This document shows, piece by piece, positions 22,284-37,800 of a DNA stretch of 64,000 nucleotides. Positions within the stretch are counted from its first letter, which is position 1, and the number at the start of each line of letters is the position of its first letter. A model generated the notes under the pieces. The model saw only the letters and a list, made by a program, of their open reading frames with translations. It was not told the DNA's origin and did not search any database. The DNA comes from Onthophagus taurus (lineage: Eukaryota; Arthropoda; Insecta; Coleoptera; Scarabaeidae), in the NCBI RefSeq assembly GCF_036711975.1, contig NC_091973.1, forward strand, positions 1 to 64,000, read 5' to 3'. The position numbers were made by a program, and so were the translations under genes.

Positions 22284-25200
22284 ATGGGTCACAGCAAGCG
22301 TACCAAAAAGGATCAAAATTCGACCTCCAAGCGATACGAAGAACCCGAATCCACCACGGTTGCGGAAAAGAAACCAAAGAATGGTAAGAAACTCAAGTTT
22401 GAGAAACAAGATTCACCTGAAAAGTTGAAAATAACAACACGTATCTCCAAAGTGGAAGTTGATAGGAAAAAACGCTGCAAAAGGACTAAAAAACAGGCTA
22501 AAAACTTTAAAACAGTACAAAAAGTAGATGTCGTAGAAGAAGATGAAGAGTTTGCCAGTGATTCCAATGAGGCAAGTCAAGACTCTGATAAAAAATTTGA
22601 CAGGAATGTTAAAAACGAAAAGAAAGTGCAAGATGTGAACAAAAACAAAAAACGAATGAGTGTTATTTCCGAGGATATTACATTTCCAGAGAAAGATCTT
22701 AATGAATTACTTCAAAGGATGCTTATAGCTATCCCAGAAAATGATTGTTTACTTTATAACACAAGAGTAGAAAAGTTAAATTGGGATGATGTAAGTTTAT
22801 TTAATTATTTAAATGTATAGTATATATAGATGTCATCCGTTCTTCCTGTTGGTTCCCTTTGGAAAGGGGCAGAAGAAGTTTTGCCAAGATGTCACCTGGC
22901 ATCTTCAGTGCGTTGTCGTAGTTTCCTGCCGGCAGACAGTCTGCCCCTTTCCAAAGGGAACCAACAGAAAGAACAGATGAAATCTCAGATCGACCACAAC
23001 AACACATACTTCTCCATCTGTGAAGCACTACGCATTACCATTATAATATATTAGTATACATTAGTGCTAGTATACAGCGTGTTTGATTTTAGCTGTCACA
23101 GCAGATATCTTGATTATTATTGGAGATCTGACAAAATGTTATAGAAGGAAAGTTGCTCCACATTTAATATTCTATCATCTGCCATATTCCAAAAGCCAAT
23201 TGAGCATCAAATATGTTAGATACTACAAAGATTGGCAGGCTAAGATGGGCAGGACATGTAGCAAGTTATGACATCGGTGTACCAACAAGGCGAACCTTTG
23301 AGGCCGTTCCAACAGGCAATAAAGGCTGAGGGAGACCAATTTACAGATGGAAAGATGGGGTATCCGGGAAAGATTAGTATGGTTAACTGTAGGATCCTTG
23401 CAAGAGACCAGAAAGGATAGAGGGCAAGGCTAGAGAAACTTGAGGCCCCCCTATAGGACTGCAGAACTACTGATGATGATCCTGAGCATATTAGAAATAA
23501 TGTGATATATCGTTGCAATTAGATTTTTTTTATAGTTTAATACGTTATAAAATTGGACACATTCTATTTGAAATTTCAAGTCTATTCGCTGTATCTAACA
23601 TTTTATGCCCACTTGCTTTTTTGAATATGGCAGATAACGTTTTGTCATATCTCCAACAATAGTTGAGATATTAGTATTATAGTCCTTTAGTAGTATATTA
23701 TAGTTTACTAATATGAGTTAATTCATAGTTTGATCATTAATTCTTATGAATATATTTTTAAGATTTCTTTTAAAAAATACACTGGTGATGAATGTAAATC
23801 ACAATGGTTATTATTACAAAGCAATGTTCGAAGATTTCGTTTATTAAGCGAACTGATTCAATCCGCTAAAGATTTGATTCACAAACCAGGAGTACGTGCA
23901 AAAAATGTAAGATTCAATTAATTTTTATATTTTTATTTACAAAAAACGGGTTTTCATAAGTTTTAAATATATGTAGTCAAGACATCCAGATATGCCGAAA
24001 AGGCCTTTGTCGTCATTTATGCTCTTTGCGATGGACAAAAGAAATAAAATTCGAGCTGAAAACCCTGATTTGGAAGTCACAGAAATCTCTAAAATAGCCA
24101 CACAAATGTACAAAGCTTTACCGCCATCCAAGAAAGAAAAATATATTAAAGAAGCCGCTGAAAAACGGAAGGTTTATGACGCTGAAATGCTTGAATTCAA
24201 GTATGTTTTTATATCAAAGAGATGGAAATGTGTTATTATTAATTTAAATTTTCCTTTTTGAATATTTTTTTCTTTTAGTCGTTTACATCCAGAAACGGAA
24301 AATCCAACAAGAAATACGTCATCGGTACCGAAGAAACCAAATACACCATTTATGCTATTTTACGAATCCGAGTTGGAAAATTTGGATAAGAAAACAAAAG
24401 ATAAAGACAGTAATAAAGAATTTAAGGATCTGTGTAAGGAGAAATGGAAAGATATGACAGATAAAAAAAAGGTGATTTATATTAACTGGTCCCTGGACCA
24501 AGAAAATAAATATTACGTAAGTATTTCTTTTTATTACGAAAAATAAAGTCAAAAACTTTCCCTTCAACACAAACCATCGCCATAGACTTTAAGTCCGTAA
24601 GATAATCCAGTACATATTCGCATATATGTATTTATCCTAGGCAAAAACATCCTTAAACTCACTGTTAATTAATTTTTGTCGATAATTCAAGTGGACTTAA
24701 TTTTTTCTGTTCTGTTTGCAAAATTTAGGATGAATTAAAAATGTATAAAATGCAAAATCCAAATTTCGTTCCATTACCAAAAAAGTCAGTTCTAACCAAA
24801 GAGGAAAAAATGTTGAGAGAACGTATTGCTGGAAAACCATTAAAACCACCCAATTCCGCATACAGTCTTTATTCCAGAATGATGTTACAAAGTGATGAAA
24901 TAAAAAACATCAATCCCAAAGATCGTATGGTGTACATAGCCGATAAGTGGAAAAGTTGTTCAGATGAGGAAAAAAAAGATTATAATGATAGAATAGTGCA
25001 CGTAAGTGAAATTATTAAAAAAAAAAAATAAAAACTTCTAATAAAAACTGGTTTTTAGCTTCGCGAACAGTACAAATTGGATTTTGCGTCATATTTAGAA
25101 TCATTACCAGAAGAAAAAAGACAAGAAGAAATAAGGAATACACTGCCAAAACGGAAACGAAATATAAAAAATGAAGAAATTGCTTTGTATAATAAAAAAG

Positions 25201-25661
25201 TTAAAACGGAGGATGAAAATGACACGAAATTAAATAAAGAGAATGTTAAGAAATCGAAGCTGAATCCGGAAAGTGGATTAGATAATGGAAAACACGAAAA
25301 AAAGAAAGTTTCGAAAAAAGACGAACCATTTTCGAAGCCGCCGTATTGGAATCGAATGAAGAAAGACGAAAAACAAAGTTTCAGAACTGCCATGCTGAAA
25401 TTAAGGAAACATTTGGAATCCAAATTTGAATATCATGTAAGTTTAAAATTTTATTTTTATAAAAACAATAAAAACTTTTTAACTTTTCTTTTTAAGTTAT
25501 ATCTCATACTCTGACGACTGTTATTGTAGCTCTTTTATTTATTTATTTATTTTTTTTTTTTTTTTCAGGTTGATGACAGAGATTCAGTGTCTTCGGGAGA
25601 AGAGGAAAATTCTTGGGGCGAAGCATCATCATCAGATTCATCTTCAGACGAAAGTAGTTAA
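22284..25661 (+). CDS. UBF-like nucleolar transcription factor (HMG boxes), 7 exons
   Basis: Exons 22284-22790, 23763-23906, 23977-24200, 24279-24516, 24729-25001, 25059-25436 and 25569-25661 join to 1857 nt (618 aa). The first ~130 residues are a lysine-rich, charged leader. Residues ~137-217 match the UBF N-terminal region (DLNELLQRMLIAIPENDCLL, then YTGDECKSQWLLLQSNVRRF). HMG boxes follow: PKRPLSSFMLFAMDKRNKIR (about 223-290), PKKPNTPFMLFYESELENL (about 306-371) and KPPNSAYSLYSRMMLQ (about 400-460). The UBF-typical FASYLESLPEEKRQE comes next, then a partial box (PPYWNRMKKDEKQSFRTAML). The last exon is a Ser/Glu/Asp acidic tail, as in UBF. UBF binds rDNA promoters and gene bodies and supports RNA polymerase I. 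Vertebrate UBF has six boxes; here three clear and one weak box are seen. Confidence 0.85.
22833..22980. mobile_element. 148-bp foldback (MITE-like) in UBF intron 1
   Basis: Two 41-base arms, 22833-22873 and 22940-22980, are inverted copies with two mismatches by eye; they share TTGGTTCCCTTTGGAAAGGG. The loop contains a second small inverted repeat (AAGATG...CATCTT). No coding content was seen. Confidence 0.8.
23195..23470 (+). mobile_element. LINE reverse transcriptase tail in UBF intron 1
   Basis: KIGRLRWAGHVASYDIGVPT and, after an in-frame TGA, GRPIYRWKDGV match the conserved C-terminal tail (RLRWAGHV ... GRPR.RWKDGV) of insect non-LTR retrotransposons. It is a truncated, dead fragment. 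Confidence 0.7.
23570..23665. repeat. Dispersed repeat shared with EXT1 intron 1
   Basis: Contains TATTCGCTGTATCTAACA, TTTTTTGAATATGGCAGATA and TTTGTCATATCTCCAACAAT. All three occur near 36590-36900, but in a different order. Confidence 0.5.
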
Positions 25662-25839
25662 AACAAGTTTTTTTTTAATGATTATTTTTTATAAATTTAA
25701 ACGTTTACTTACTGTTTCAATTTTTATTAAAAAATAAAAAAAATACCTATTACAAAAATGTTTTAAAAATAAAAAATTTGAATTCCATTAAGTTTTATTT
25801 CTAAATAATAATAATGCCAATATTTTTCTGTAATCACTC

Positions 25840-26064
25840 GGGATTCGAAGCGTGAAATCAAGTCTACCCTGCTTGTAGTTTATGGAAGAAGTAATGTCGA
25901 CCCCAAGCACCACGAATAATACATAAACTTCAAGTAGGGTATACAGGATCCCGTATCGTCCGGATCAGAGCATTATACGGTTAAAGGATACATTATTCTG
26001 AAGCGATTTTTCTAATAAAATTTTTTCGAAATGTTTATAATAACCGCACGGGAACTGTTTAAAG
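25840..26064. repeat. Dispersed repeat family A copy
   Basis: CACTCGGGATTCGAAGCGTG and AGTCTACCCTGCTTGTAG match the reverse complement of 57430-57485. CGAAATGTTTATAATAACCG and CACGGGAACTGTTTAAAGT match 8150-8185 in the iPLA2 intron. Confidence 0.65.
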
Positions 26065-26439
26065 TAGTCCAATAGGACTCAGTGATTAATCTTAACCTAA
26101 AACTGGATATTTCATTTCTACGTATATTATACAATACTTACCATGCAAATATACATATATAGATGTATTATTCGTTTACAGTTTATGATGCTCTTAACAG
26201 GATTAGATGAACCCGTTCGGCACCGAGGCGGATTTGTTAGGCGTATCTCAGGGACCGGTACCGACAGCGATGCGTGTTCCTGTGATACTCAATTAATCCA
26301 CATATAGTATATGTTCAGAAAATAGAGAGAGATTTTCTAGCAAGATTTATTATAACAAAAACATGTCACACTTCAACATACCCTCAGGAAGTTTTCCTAT
26401 AAAGTCAGAACACAAGGAGATCTATCAAGAACATTTGGA

Positions 26440-26710
26440 ATTTATCAAAGTGCAAACGTTGACATGAATTGGCCTTGTAGCCAGAATGGACTTAAAAAGT
26501 GCCACAAGAATTATCTTTGATTGCCCTGGACCTGTAGATAGAAGATCGGTTGGAATATTGATGAGACGATTTGTGGACGATGTGGAGGACGACTTAAAAA
26601 GGCTGGAGGTCTGGGATTGGAAATAACAGGCGTGGGATGGACAAGTTTGGAAGTAACTATTACGGCTGGCCCAGTTTTAACGAGCTGTAGAGAATGTGAA
26701 TAAGCCTTGT
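26440..26710 (+). mobile_element. LINE reverse transcriptase tail fragment
   Basis: RSVGILMRRFVDDVEDDLKR followed by LEVWDWK resembles the GRP..RW.DDVE.DL..L....W tail common to insect LINEs. It is truncated on both sides and broken by stops. Confidence 0.6.
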
Positions 26711-26766
26711 ATTGGCTCATTTCACATATATATGATTATATAACCATATGAACGCAATCGCGTGGT

Positions 26767-26817
26767 TGTTAATATCGGAGGAACATGTAGGGACTACATG
26801 TTCCTCCGATATTAACA
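26767..26817. repeat. Perfect 24-bp hairpin with 3-base loop
   Basis: The arms 26767-26790 and 26794-26817 are exact reverse complements around the loop GGA; they contain AATATCGGAGGAACATGT. No repeat copy was noticed elsewhere in the window. Confidence 0.9.
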
Positions 26818-27069
26818 CACTTTTTATTTTGAATATATATGATATATACGATCTTGGCCCTTAAAGGGTTAAAACATAAATTTTAATTTATATTATAATT
26901 TATTTAATAATATGTATCCTGTAGTATACAAAGTTTTGTGCTAATAATGAATACAGTGTTATGTACTTATATTATTCATTATGGGGTGTTCAAAATCATA
27001 TTTATATTTTGAACACCCACTCAGAAAATAATACTTGATCAATATTAATGTTAAATCATCTTCTAGATT

Positions 27070-27673
27070 TTAGGATGTAGCTATTCCAATAGCAACACCA
27101 GCACAAAAAGATAAAAGAAATATATGAATTTCTTCCAGTCGGCAATCTGAATCGCCCATCAATCCAGAATACCAACGTTTTGCCTTTTTTGCTTTTCCCT
27201 TAATCACATCTTCAGCTCTATCTACTTTTCGTTCCAAAAACCGTTCGGTCTGCAACAAATATTAAAAATTTTTTTGAAATTAAGTAACAACTAAAATTTT
27301 TATTTAAACGAACCTTGTCCATCCAACTTGAACCTTCCCCCGTAATTTTTTCCTCAACTTTATCAACTATCTTGTCTATCTTTTTATTCACTTTTCCCCA
27401 ATTCACATTTATGTAACCTTTCTCATTCGCTATTTGCAATAAAATTATTCCTCCACCTACAGAAATTGCAACAACCTTTCCAAATTTCATAGACAAATAT
27501 CCAGTAATCCAACCAGAAGATGCCCCTAAGAAAATTTGTTTCGTTGCCGAAGCTTTGCTGATATCACCTAAACATTTTTCTAAAAACGAAGAAGATGCCG
27601 ATGATTTTTCAGTATTTTTAAGCCTAACAATGCCTTTATTGCTTTCTTCTTTCGCAGATTTTCGAGAAGTCAT
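27070..27673 (-). CDS. Fundc1: FUN14 domain protein (FUNDC1-like), 2 exons
   Basis: Exons 27673-27314 and 27249-27070 join to 540 nt (179 aa). The FUN14 domain begins near residue 44 with ATKQIFLGASSGWITGYLSM and the glycine-rich AISVGGGIILLQIA (about 69-82), followed by GYINVNWGKV. A Lys-rich amphipathic stretch follows, and the protein ends in a hydrophobic FLLSFCAGVAIGIATS. FUNDC1 sits in the mitochondrial outer membrane and acts in hypoxia-induced mitophagy and ER-mitochondria contacts. The vertebrate LC3-interacting motif (Y-x-x-L, N-terminal) is not visible: the first aromatic residue is Phe30 and it is not followed by the motif. The exon 1 donor is GTTCGT. Another FUN14 family member cannot be excluded. 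Confidence 0.87.
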
Positions 27674-29026
27674 AATAATATATATTGATGTATACTGTAA
27701 TAATAAAAAAATTACTTATGTATTTATTAAAATTATTAGTAATATTGATTATGTCTAAAAATGTATGGAATTTTTATAATATTTTAAGATTGTTACATCT
27801 AATTCATAGTTGTAATAGTGATGAAAATATGAGATCTTTGTCTTAAATCATTTTTATATTTAGAAATATATTGTATATCATTGCAAAGTTACCAAAAAAA
27901 AAGGATCATTAAAATATTTTTCTTTGTTTTATTAAATTCTATACTATATATGTATATACATATATAATACTGTTTTACCTTTTATCAATACAACTAAATT
28001 AAGTAAATCACCAAATTGACAATCTTACTTTTGACACAACCACCCAGAACAGATGACAATATTTACTTTAACATCGGAAAAAGACAGGTATAGTATAAAA
28101 GTGCTGTTGGAAAAGAAAGATATTGTCATAGACCTTGTATTGCATGTTGATAGGAAAAACCTTTACATATATCTATTGCGCAATAGATGTCACCATAAAT
28201 ATTATTATCTATTTAATACATTAGTATATTTAAATATAAATGTTAGCGCTCATAAATAGAATCCAACTCGGGTTATTCCCCAAAGTTGCCCAATTGTAGG
28301 GAATTCAGGCCTACACGTGTGAATTCGCACTGGTCAAAGAATGTACCGGCAACCTGAGAAAACTCGTCAGGGGTAATGAAGTTACTCTATGGTGGGTTTC
28401 AGGTCACAAGGATATTGAAGGCAATGAAATGGGGTGGACAAGCGGCAGTGCAGACGAACTTTATTAGACCCAACCTGGCTGTGTATTACAAAAAATCCAC
28501 TTAAAACAGGTAATTAGCACATGGGAGGACTCAAAGGTAGCCTGGCGATGGAAAGAACTTGCAGGGTACAGACAAGCGAGGAGTATGATAACTCCGTCGC
28601 AAAAGAAAACCAAAGAGGTTTTATGCCTAAACAACAGGGGACCCAGGGTCACTCTCAGGTTTCCTTGCCGGACATACGCCCCTAAAATATCTATTCAGCA
28701 TTAGACAAGATCAGGATTCAACTTGTCGACTTTGTCTAACCTAATAATTAAACAATTAACTTAAATTTTGGTTTATATCAATTCAATGCATTAACTGACT
28801 TTAAATCTTGAAAGAATTGAAATTTCAAATATATTAAAACAGCATGTTGGTACCTAGTGGCGAATAGATGTATTAAACGTTTCTCTATCTTAAATAAACG
28901 TTGTAAGCAAGTACATTGATATTTTAGATATCATTGTAGAGAATATAACTACACATGCGTATAAGCGTAAGTTACAAAATACGGTGATCATAATATTTTT
29001 TAGTGAAACTTCAATTTTCTATAACA
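27674..29026. other. Intergenic FUNDC1/NDUFA1
   Basis: AT-rich sequence with a TATATA-rich tract near 27945-27970, then a LINE RNase H fragment (28270-28740). 28745-29026 should contain the NDUFA1 promoter; no specific element was recognised. Confidence 0.4.
28270..28740 (+). mobile_element. LINE fragment with RNase H-like end (I/R1-like group)
   Basis: WWVSGHKDIEGNEMGW matches the W(V/I)PGHxGIxGNExAD motif of LINE-encoded RNase H. It is followed, in other frames, by a tail with ISTWEDSKVAWRWKEL and ending near a Cys-containing STCRLC-like stretch. It is frame-broken and 5'-truncated, hence dead. Confidence 0.7.
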
Positions 29027-29875
29027 ATGTGGTACGAAATTTTGCCGAGTGCTGGAATTATTTTGGTGGCGATGACCTTTCCGCACGCCTCTGCGTATGT
29101 TATTAATAAATTGGTACTTGGAAACGTAAGTAAAGATATCTTAAATGTTCTTTTTTGAGGTTATGTTAGATTATGTAATTTTAATAAAAACTTCTTGTAG
29201 ATGTATCGAAGAGGTATGGTTACTGGAGCTGATAGATACAATTATACTAGGGATAGAAGACTAGCAGGTGGAAATCCTTATAAAGTTGTGGTTCGTATTA
29301 ATAAAAAAGTATCGACATTATGCAGTGGGTTAAGAAAGTATTTGCTGAACCTAACTTTTTTTAAGTGTTTTCTCTATAAAATCTTTTATAAATACAAAGG
29401 CTTATACTAAAAGTAATATTAGCACTATCACTACGGCAAAATCGGTAAGAGGTTGAAAAAGTATATAACTGTTACTTAAATCAAAGTTTTGTAAAAAACC
29501 ATTTTACACGAAAATATTGGCTGTTTGATAAAATTAATGTTTAATTTTAAAGAAATGTTAACACCCTACATCCCGTTAAAGTGGAATTTGAGAGCCTATC
29601 TATATTAAGACTATTCATCTCAATTTTTCATGTATTACCTGCTCTTGAAGTTTATCGACGGTTTTTTGAGTCACCCTGTCCATGTAAAATCCTATCTCAC
29701 ATACGTGGTTTATTAGTTGTTGTAAATTCTATTTCTAACTCGGTAAGAATCTTGCAACTCTAAAATAATATCGCGACAGACAAAAAAATTAAAATATCAA
29801 CTTTAACAGAATTTTCAAGCATGATTTGATTGTTATTTATTTTTTTAGGGGTTAGAAGCCATCCCAAATAAATGA
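29027..29875 (+). CDS. ND-MWFE: NADH dehydrogenase 1 alpha subunit 1 (MWFE), 3 exons
   Basis: Exons 29027-29125, 29201-29290 and 29849-29875 join to 216 nt (71 aa), the usual size. The protein starts MWYEILPSAGIILVAMTF, close to the family's MWFEILPG start, with one N-terminal transmembrane segment. It continues YRRGMVTGADRYNYTRDRRL and ends GGNPYKVV-GLEAIPNK, like other insect MWFE proteins. It is an accessory subunit of mitochondrial complex I, in the membrane arm near the junction and needed for assembly. The last exon encodes only eight residues. The second donor is GTG|GTTCGT. AATAAA at 29943-29948 is a likely poly(A) signal. Confidence 0.93.
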
Positions 29876-30731
29876 AGATAGTAGATGAAAAGAAAACTGA
29901 AGAAAAATCAATTCATAGGAAGTATTAATGATGTAAAATAATAATAAATGTAAATTTATTAATTGTTTATTTTTTGTTCTTCTTGGTTGGGGGTATGTTT
30001 GGGTAATTTGCTTTATACCTAATTTTTGTCAGTATATTTAGTTACAACCTTAAAAATTAATAAAAAAATCTGTTTTGGTTGGAATTAGCAGGTTTATTAT
30101 CAAAAAAACTTGACTATGAAAAATAAAAATGCTTTTTTAAGGAATATTCTACATCGACACGGTTTTTTTCTGATAATCCTATACAAAAAAAAATATATAT
30201 ATATATATATGAATAATAAAAAATAAATATATAATAGTTGAAACATTTTTAGGTTCCAATTTCACTTCTTTTTTATTTGCATATTGGAAATAATATTGCC
30301 TACATCGTGAAATTCATTAAATTATCTAATATTTTTTAGGTCTAGTATAAAAAAAAATGAAAATGAGAAAAAAAAAAGTAACAAAAGTAAACAGTAATAA
30401 TAAATTGAGGAGTAGTTTTAATGCTTGCTTATTTCGTTTAGAAAAATGCGTTAATCATTTATACTCATTTACAAATATAAAACAATTGAGGATATCATTA
30501 CATCGTTTTACGAGCGTTTTTTTATTATATTTATTTATTTACAAAATACAGGGAACCCAAAAATAAGAGTAATCCGCCATTTTGATTTTCTCTTAAAAAT
30601 CAGATTTTATAATATGGCTATTGGGTTACACCAACCCAATATGTGCAGATCAATTTTTTTACCCTTATTTTTTTTGTCTAATTTTTTACTCCCCAGTTAC
30701 TGCAAAAAAAAAACTTTTCTTTCTTTCTTTA
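29876..30731. other. Convergent intergenic NDUFA1/Arf6
   Basis: Both flanking genes end here. It contains AT-rich sequence, an (AT)n run at about 30191-30210, and a small hairpin ATTGGGTT...AACCCAAT near 30621-30641. No gene was seen. Confidence 0.5.
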
Positions 30732-34849
<4,118 letters not shown>

Positions 34850-37800
34850 ATGCAAGCTAAAAAACGTTATTTATTAGTGTTGTTATCGTGTGCGTTTTTA
34901 GCTTATTGTTATTTTGGTGGATATCGATTGAAAAGTTCAAGTGAAATAGTCGATTTTATTGAAAGTTTACCTAATTATTTAATTTCATCTCGGACAGGTA
35001 GTGTTTTAAAACGTCGTGAACGTCCCCGTATTGAATTGGAAAACACAAATTTATGTCGAATGGAAACATGCTTCGATTTTTCACGTTGTAAAAATGATTT
35101 TAAAGTATTTGTTTACCCATCTGAGGATAATCTAGAACCAAGTCAATCTTATCAAAAATTGTTAAAAGTCCTTAAAGAATCACGTTATTATACATCCGAT
35201 CCAAAAACAGCTTGTTTATTCATTTTAAGTTTAGATACGTTAGATCGTGATCATTTAAGTCAAGATTATGTCCGTAATCTACAAAGCCGTATCCAAAAAC
35301 TTCCACATTGGAATAAAGGACTTAATCATTTAATTTTTAACTTATACGCCGGTACATGGCCTAATTATACTGAAAATGGTTTAGATTTCGATTATGGATT
35401 AGCTATTTTAGCTAAAGCTAGTATGTCGGAAAATCATGTAAGACCTGATTTTGATGTAAGCATACCTTTATTTCAAAAAAGTCATCCTGAAAAAGGGGGA
35501 GAACCCGGATTTGTTACTAGTAATAATTTCCCTTTAAACAAAAATTATTTATTAGCGTTCAGAGGGAAAAGATATGTTCATGGGATTGGCTCCGAAACGC
35601 GAAACTCATTGTATCATCTACACAACGCTAAAGATGTGGTTTTGGTAACTACTTGTAAACATGGAAAGAGTTGGAGAGAAATGCAAGACGATAGATGCGA
35701 TGAGGATAATAAGGAATATGACAGGTGAGAAATTATGTTAATTATTTTATAATCAACAGATTTGATCCAAAAACTGATAGAAATCATATTATATATATAA
35801 TATATAATTTAATAATTTTAATAAACGTATTAAAATTAGGTATATGGCAGCAATTGTAATATTAAGTACAATAATGACATATTTTATTACACATTTTTCT
35901 TTAAATTGTAAATATCACGAAAACTACTAAAATTGGACATATAACATACTTAGCATAAATTAAACGGAAGTTGATGGGCATTTCAACCAGCACATAACTG
36001 TATGTTATATGTTCCATTTAAAAACCTTGGTAAAAAGCCGTTTGAAAAACATCAAAATTTACAAAGTTTTATAAACGCGCTGTATAGTGTATCTAATATC
36101 TTTAGATACTCTCATCTACCTATTGGTTTTGACAATTATCTGACATAGTTTAAAGGCAAAACCGGTAAAAATGTCGTTTTTACATCGTAAGATCCTGCAA
36201 CGGGCATATTTTGGAAAAACAATTGAATATCTTAGGAACTATTAATGCTGTAATAAAATATACATTTAAAAGAATTTACATACTTGTCGTCACGCTTAAA
36301 TACAACACCCTGTATAAATGAAAATAATTAACTTTATAGAATTTTTTTCTCAGACATTTTGGTAAGAAATGTAGAAAATATTTTTATACATACAAGTGTT
36401 TCATAATGACGTACCAAAATAAACATATGCTGTTTTAAACGGAATAATATAGTTTTTGTTACGTGTTCTGATTCTACATATAAAAATATGTTGACTTTGA
36501 TAAGACATGTTGGTTCCTGGCGCATTTAGTTTTTGAGTAATTTTGAATAGAACTTTTTCTAGCAATTAACACTATATGCTTGAAATGACTTTCTTTGTCA
36601 TATCTCCAACAATAATTAAAATATCTGCTGTTAACGGTAGAAAAAATAATAGTAAATTAATAAAAGAAAATAATTTAACGGCGACATATATAAAAGGCTA
36701 TTTGATACAAAGAGATTAAAAGCTTAAAATAGAGGCGTGTTAAAGCAAAATGCGATTAAATTGTTTAAACAAACCGTATTGCGTTATTAATTATTTGTTT
36801 ATCCAGATAAATTTCAACTGTATTCGCTGTATCTAACACATTTGATGCTTGATAATTTTTTTTTTGAATATGGCAGATACAGAATATGAAAATGTTGGTA
36901 AGAAAAATAGCATACAATAAATGTTCAAAGTCCAAGGTTTAATCTAATTAATTTAAGTTATATTTTTTTTATAAATATGTGAGCCTAGATAATAGGTATT
37001 TATCTGGTTGTAAACATAAATTGAGGTCTTCTCAAAGGTGTGGTTTTTATAAACAAAAACGTGTAAATAAATTGGTTTCGTGTAAACTCATCGCAACATA
37101 AACACTTGAAGTTAAAAGATTCTTAGAAACCTTGAGGATTGTTTAAGTTAGGTACTCCCTGATTGGGTTAGGAGGATCGAAAAACAAATATTACGCTCGT
37201 TTAAAATCGGAAACCGGGTCATCTGTATATTTTTATGATTAAACGATATTCTAGGAAAACTAGTTGTTAAACAATTTCTCACAATTTTATAATGAAATTT
37301 TTTTTTGATAACATTCCTGTATCCGATTCGTAACTAACTAATAATCAATTAAAAACCTGGAAAAACCATCAGCATCATTTTCTGCTATTAAGAAGTATAA
37401 ATAGTTTTGTGTAAACAATTTAAACTTGTTAAACAATTTTAGCACGTACGGACATGAACGCAAAAACATCAAAGGAATATTAACTAAAAATTACGACGCT
37501 GAGTAACTCACAAAAAAGAGCGATAAGAATATCGCCCGAGAAGAAACAGTTTTTTATTTAAATATAAACGACTGAAAACATACAAGTGAATAAATAAAAA
37601 CGTAAATAATATAACGTGGGTTAATTAAATAACAACATTTTTGATTAATTTTTTAGTATACTGTTTTTAGTATAACTCTGAAATGAATGATGTGTATAAG
37701 TTGTTTTCAAATGTAAAGAATTGTAGAATTGTAGACAGATTGTTGTATACAATAAACTCTTAATCACAAGTTGTTTTCAAAAAACCATCGTTAGCCTTAA

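Larger units (their letters stand above)
25662..27069. other. Intergenic UBF/FUNDC1, repeat-filled
   Basis: It holds a family A copy (25840-26064), a LINE tail (26440-26710) and a perfect hairpin (26767-26817), listed separately. TTTATT at 26899-26904 may be the FUNDC1 poly(A) signal. No gene was seen. Confidence 0.5.

Noticed and set aside
23083-23271. Small plus-strand open frame in UBF intron 1
   Set aside because: It runs into a LINE tail and has no start context or homology of its own.
30621-30641. ATTGGGTT...AACCCAAT hairpin as an interstitial telomere
   Set aside because: Only about one and a half repeat units per arm; chance is sufficient.
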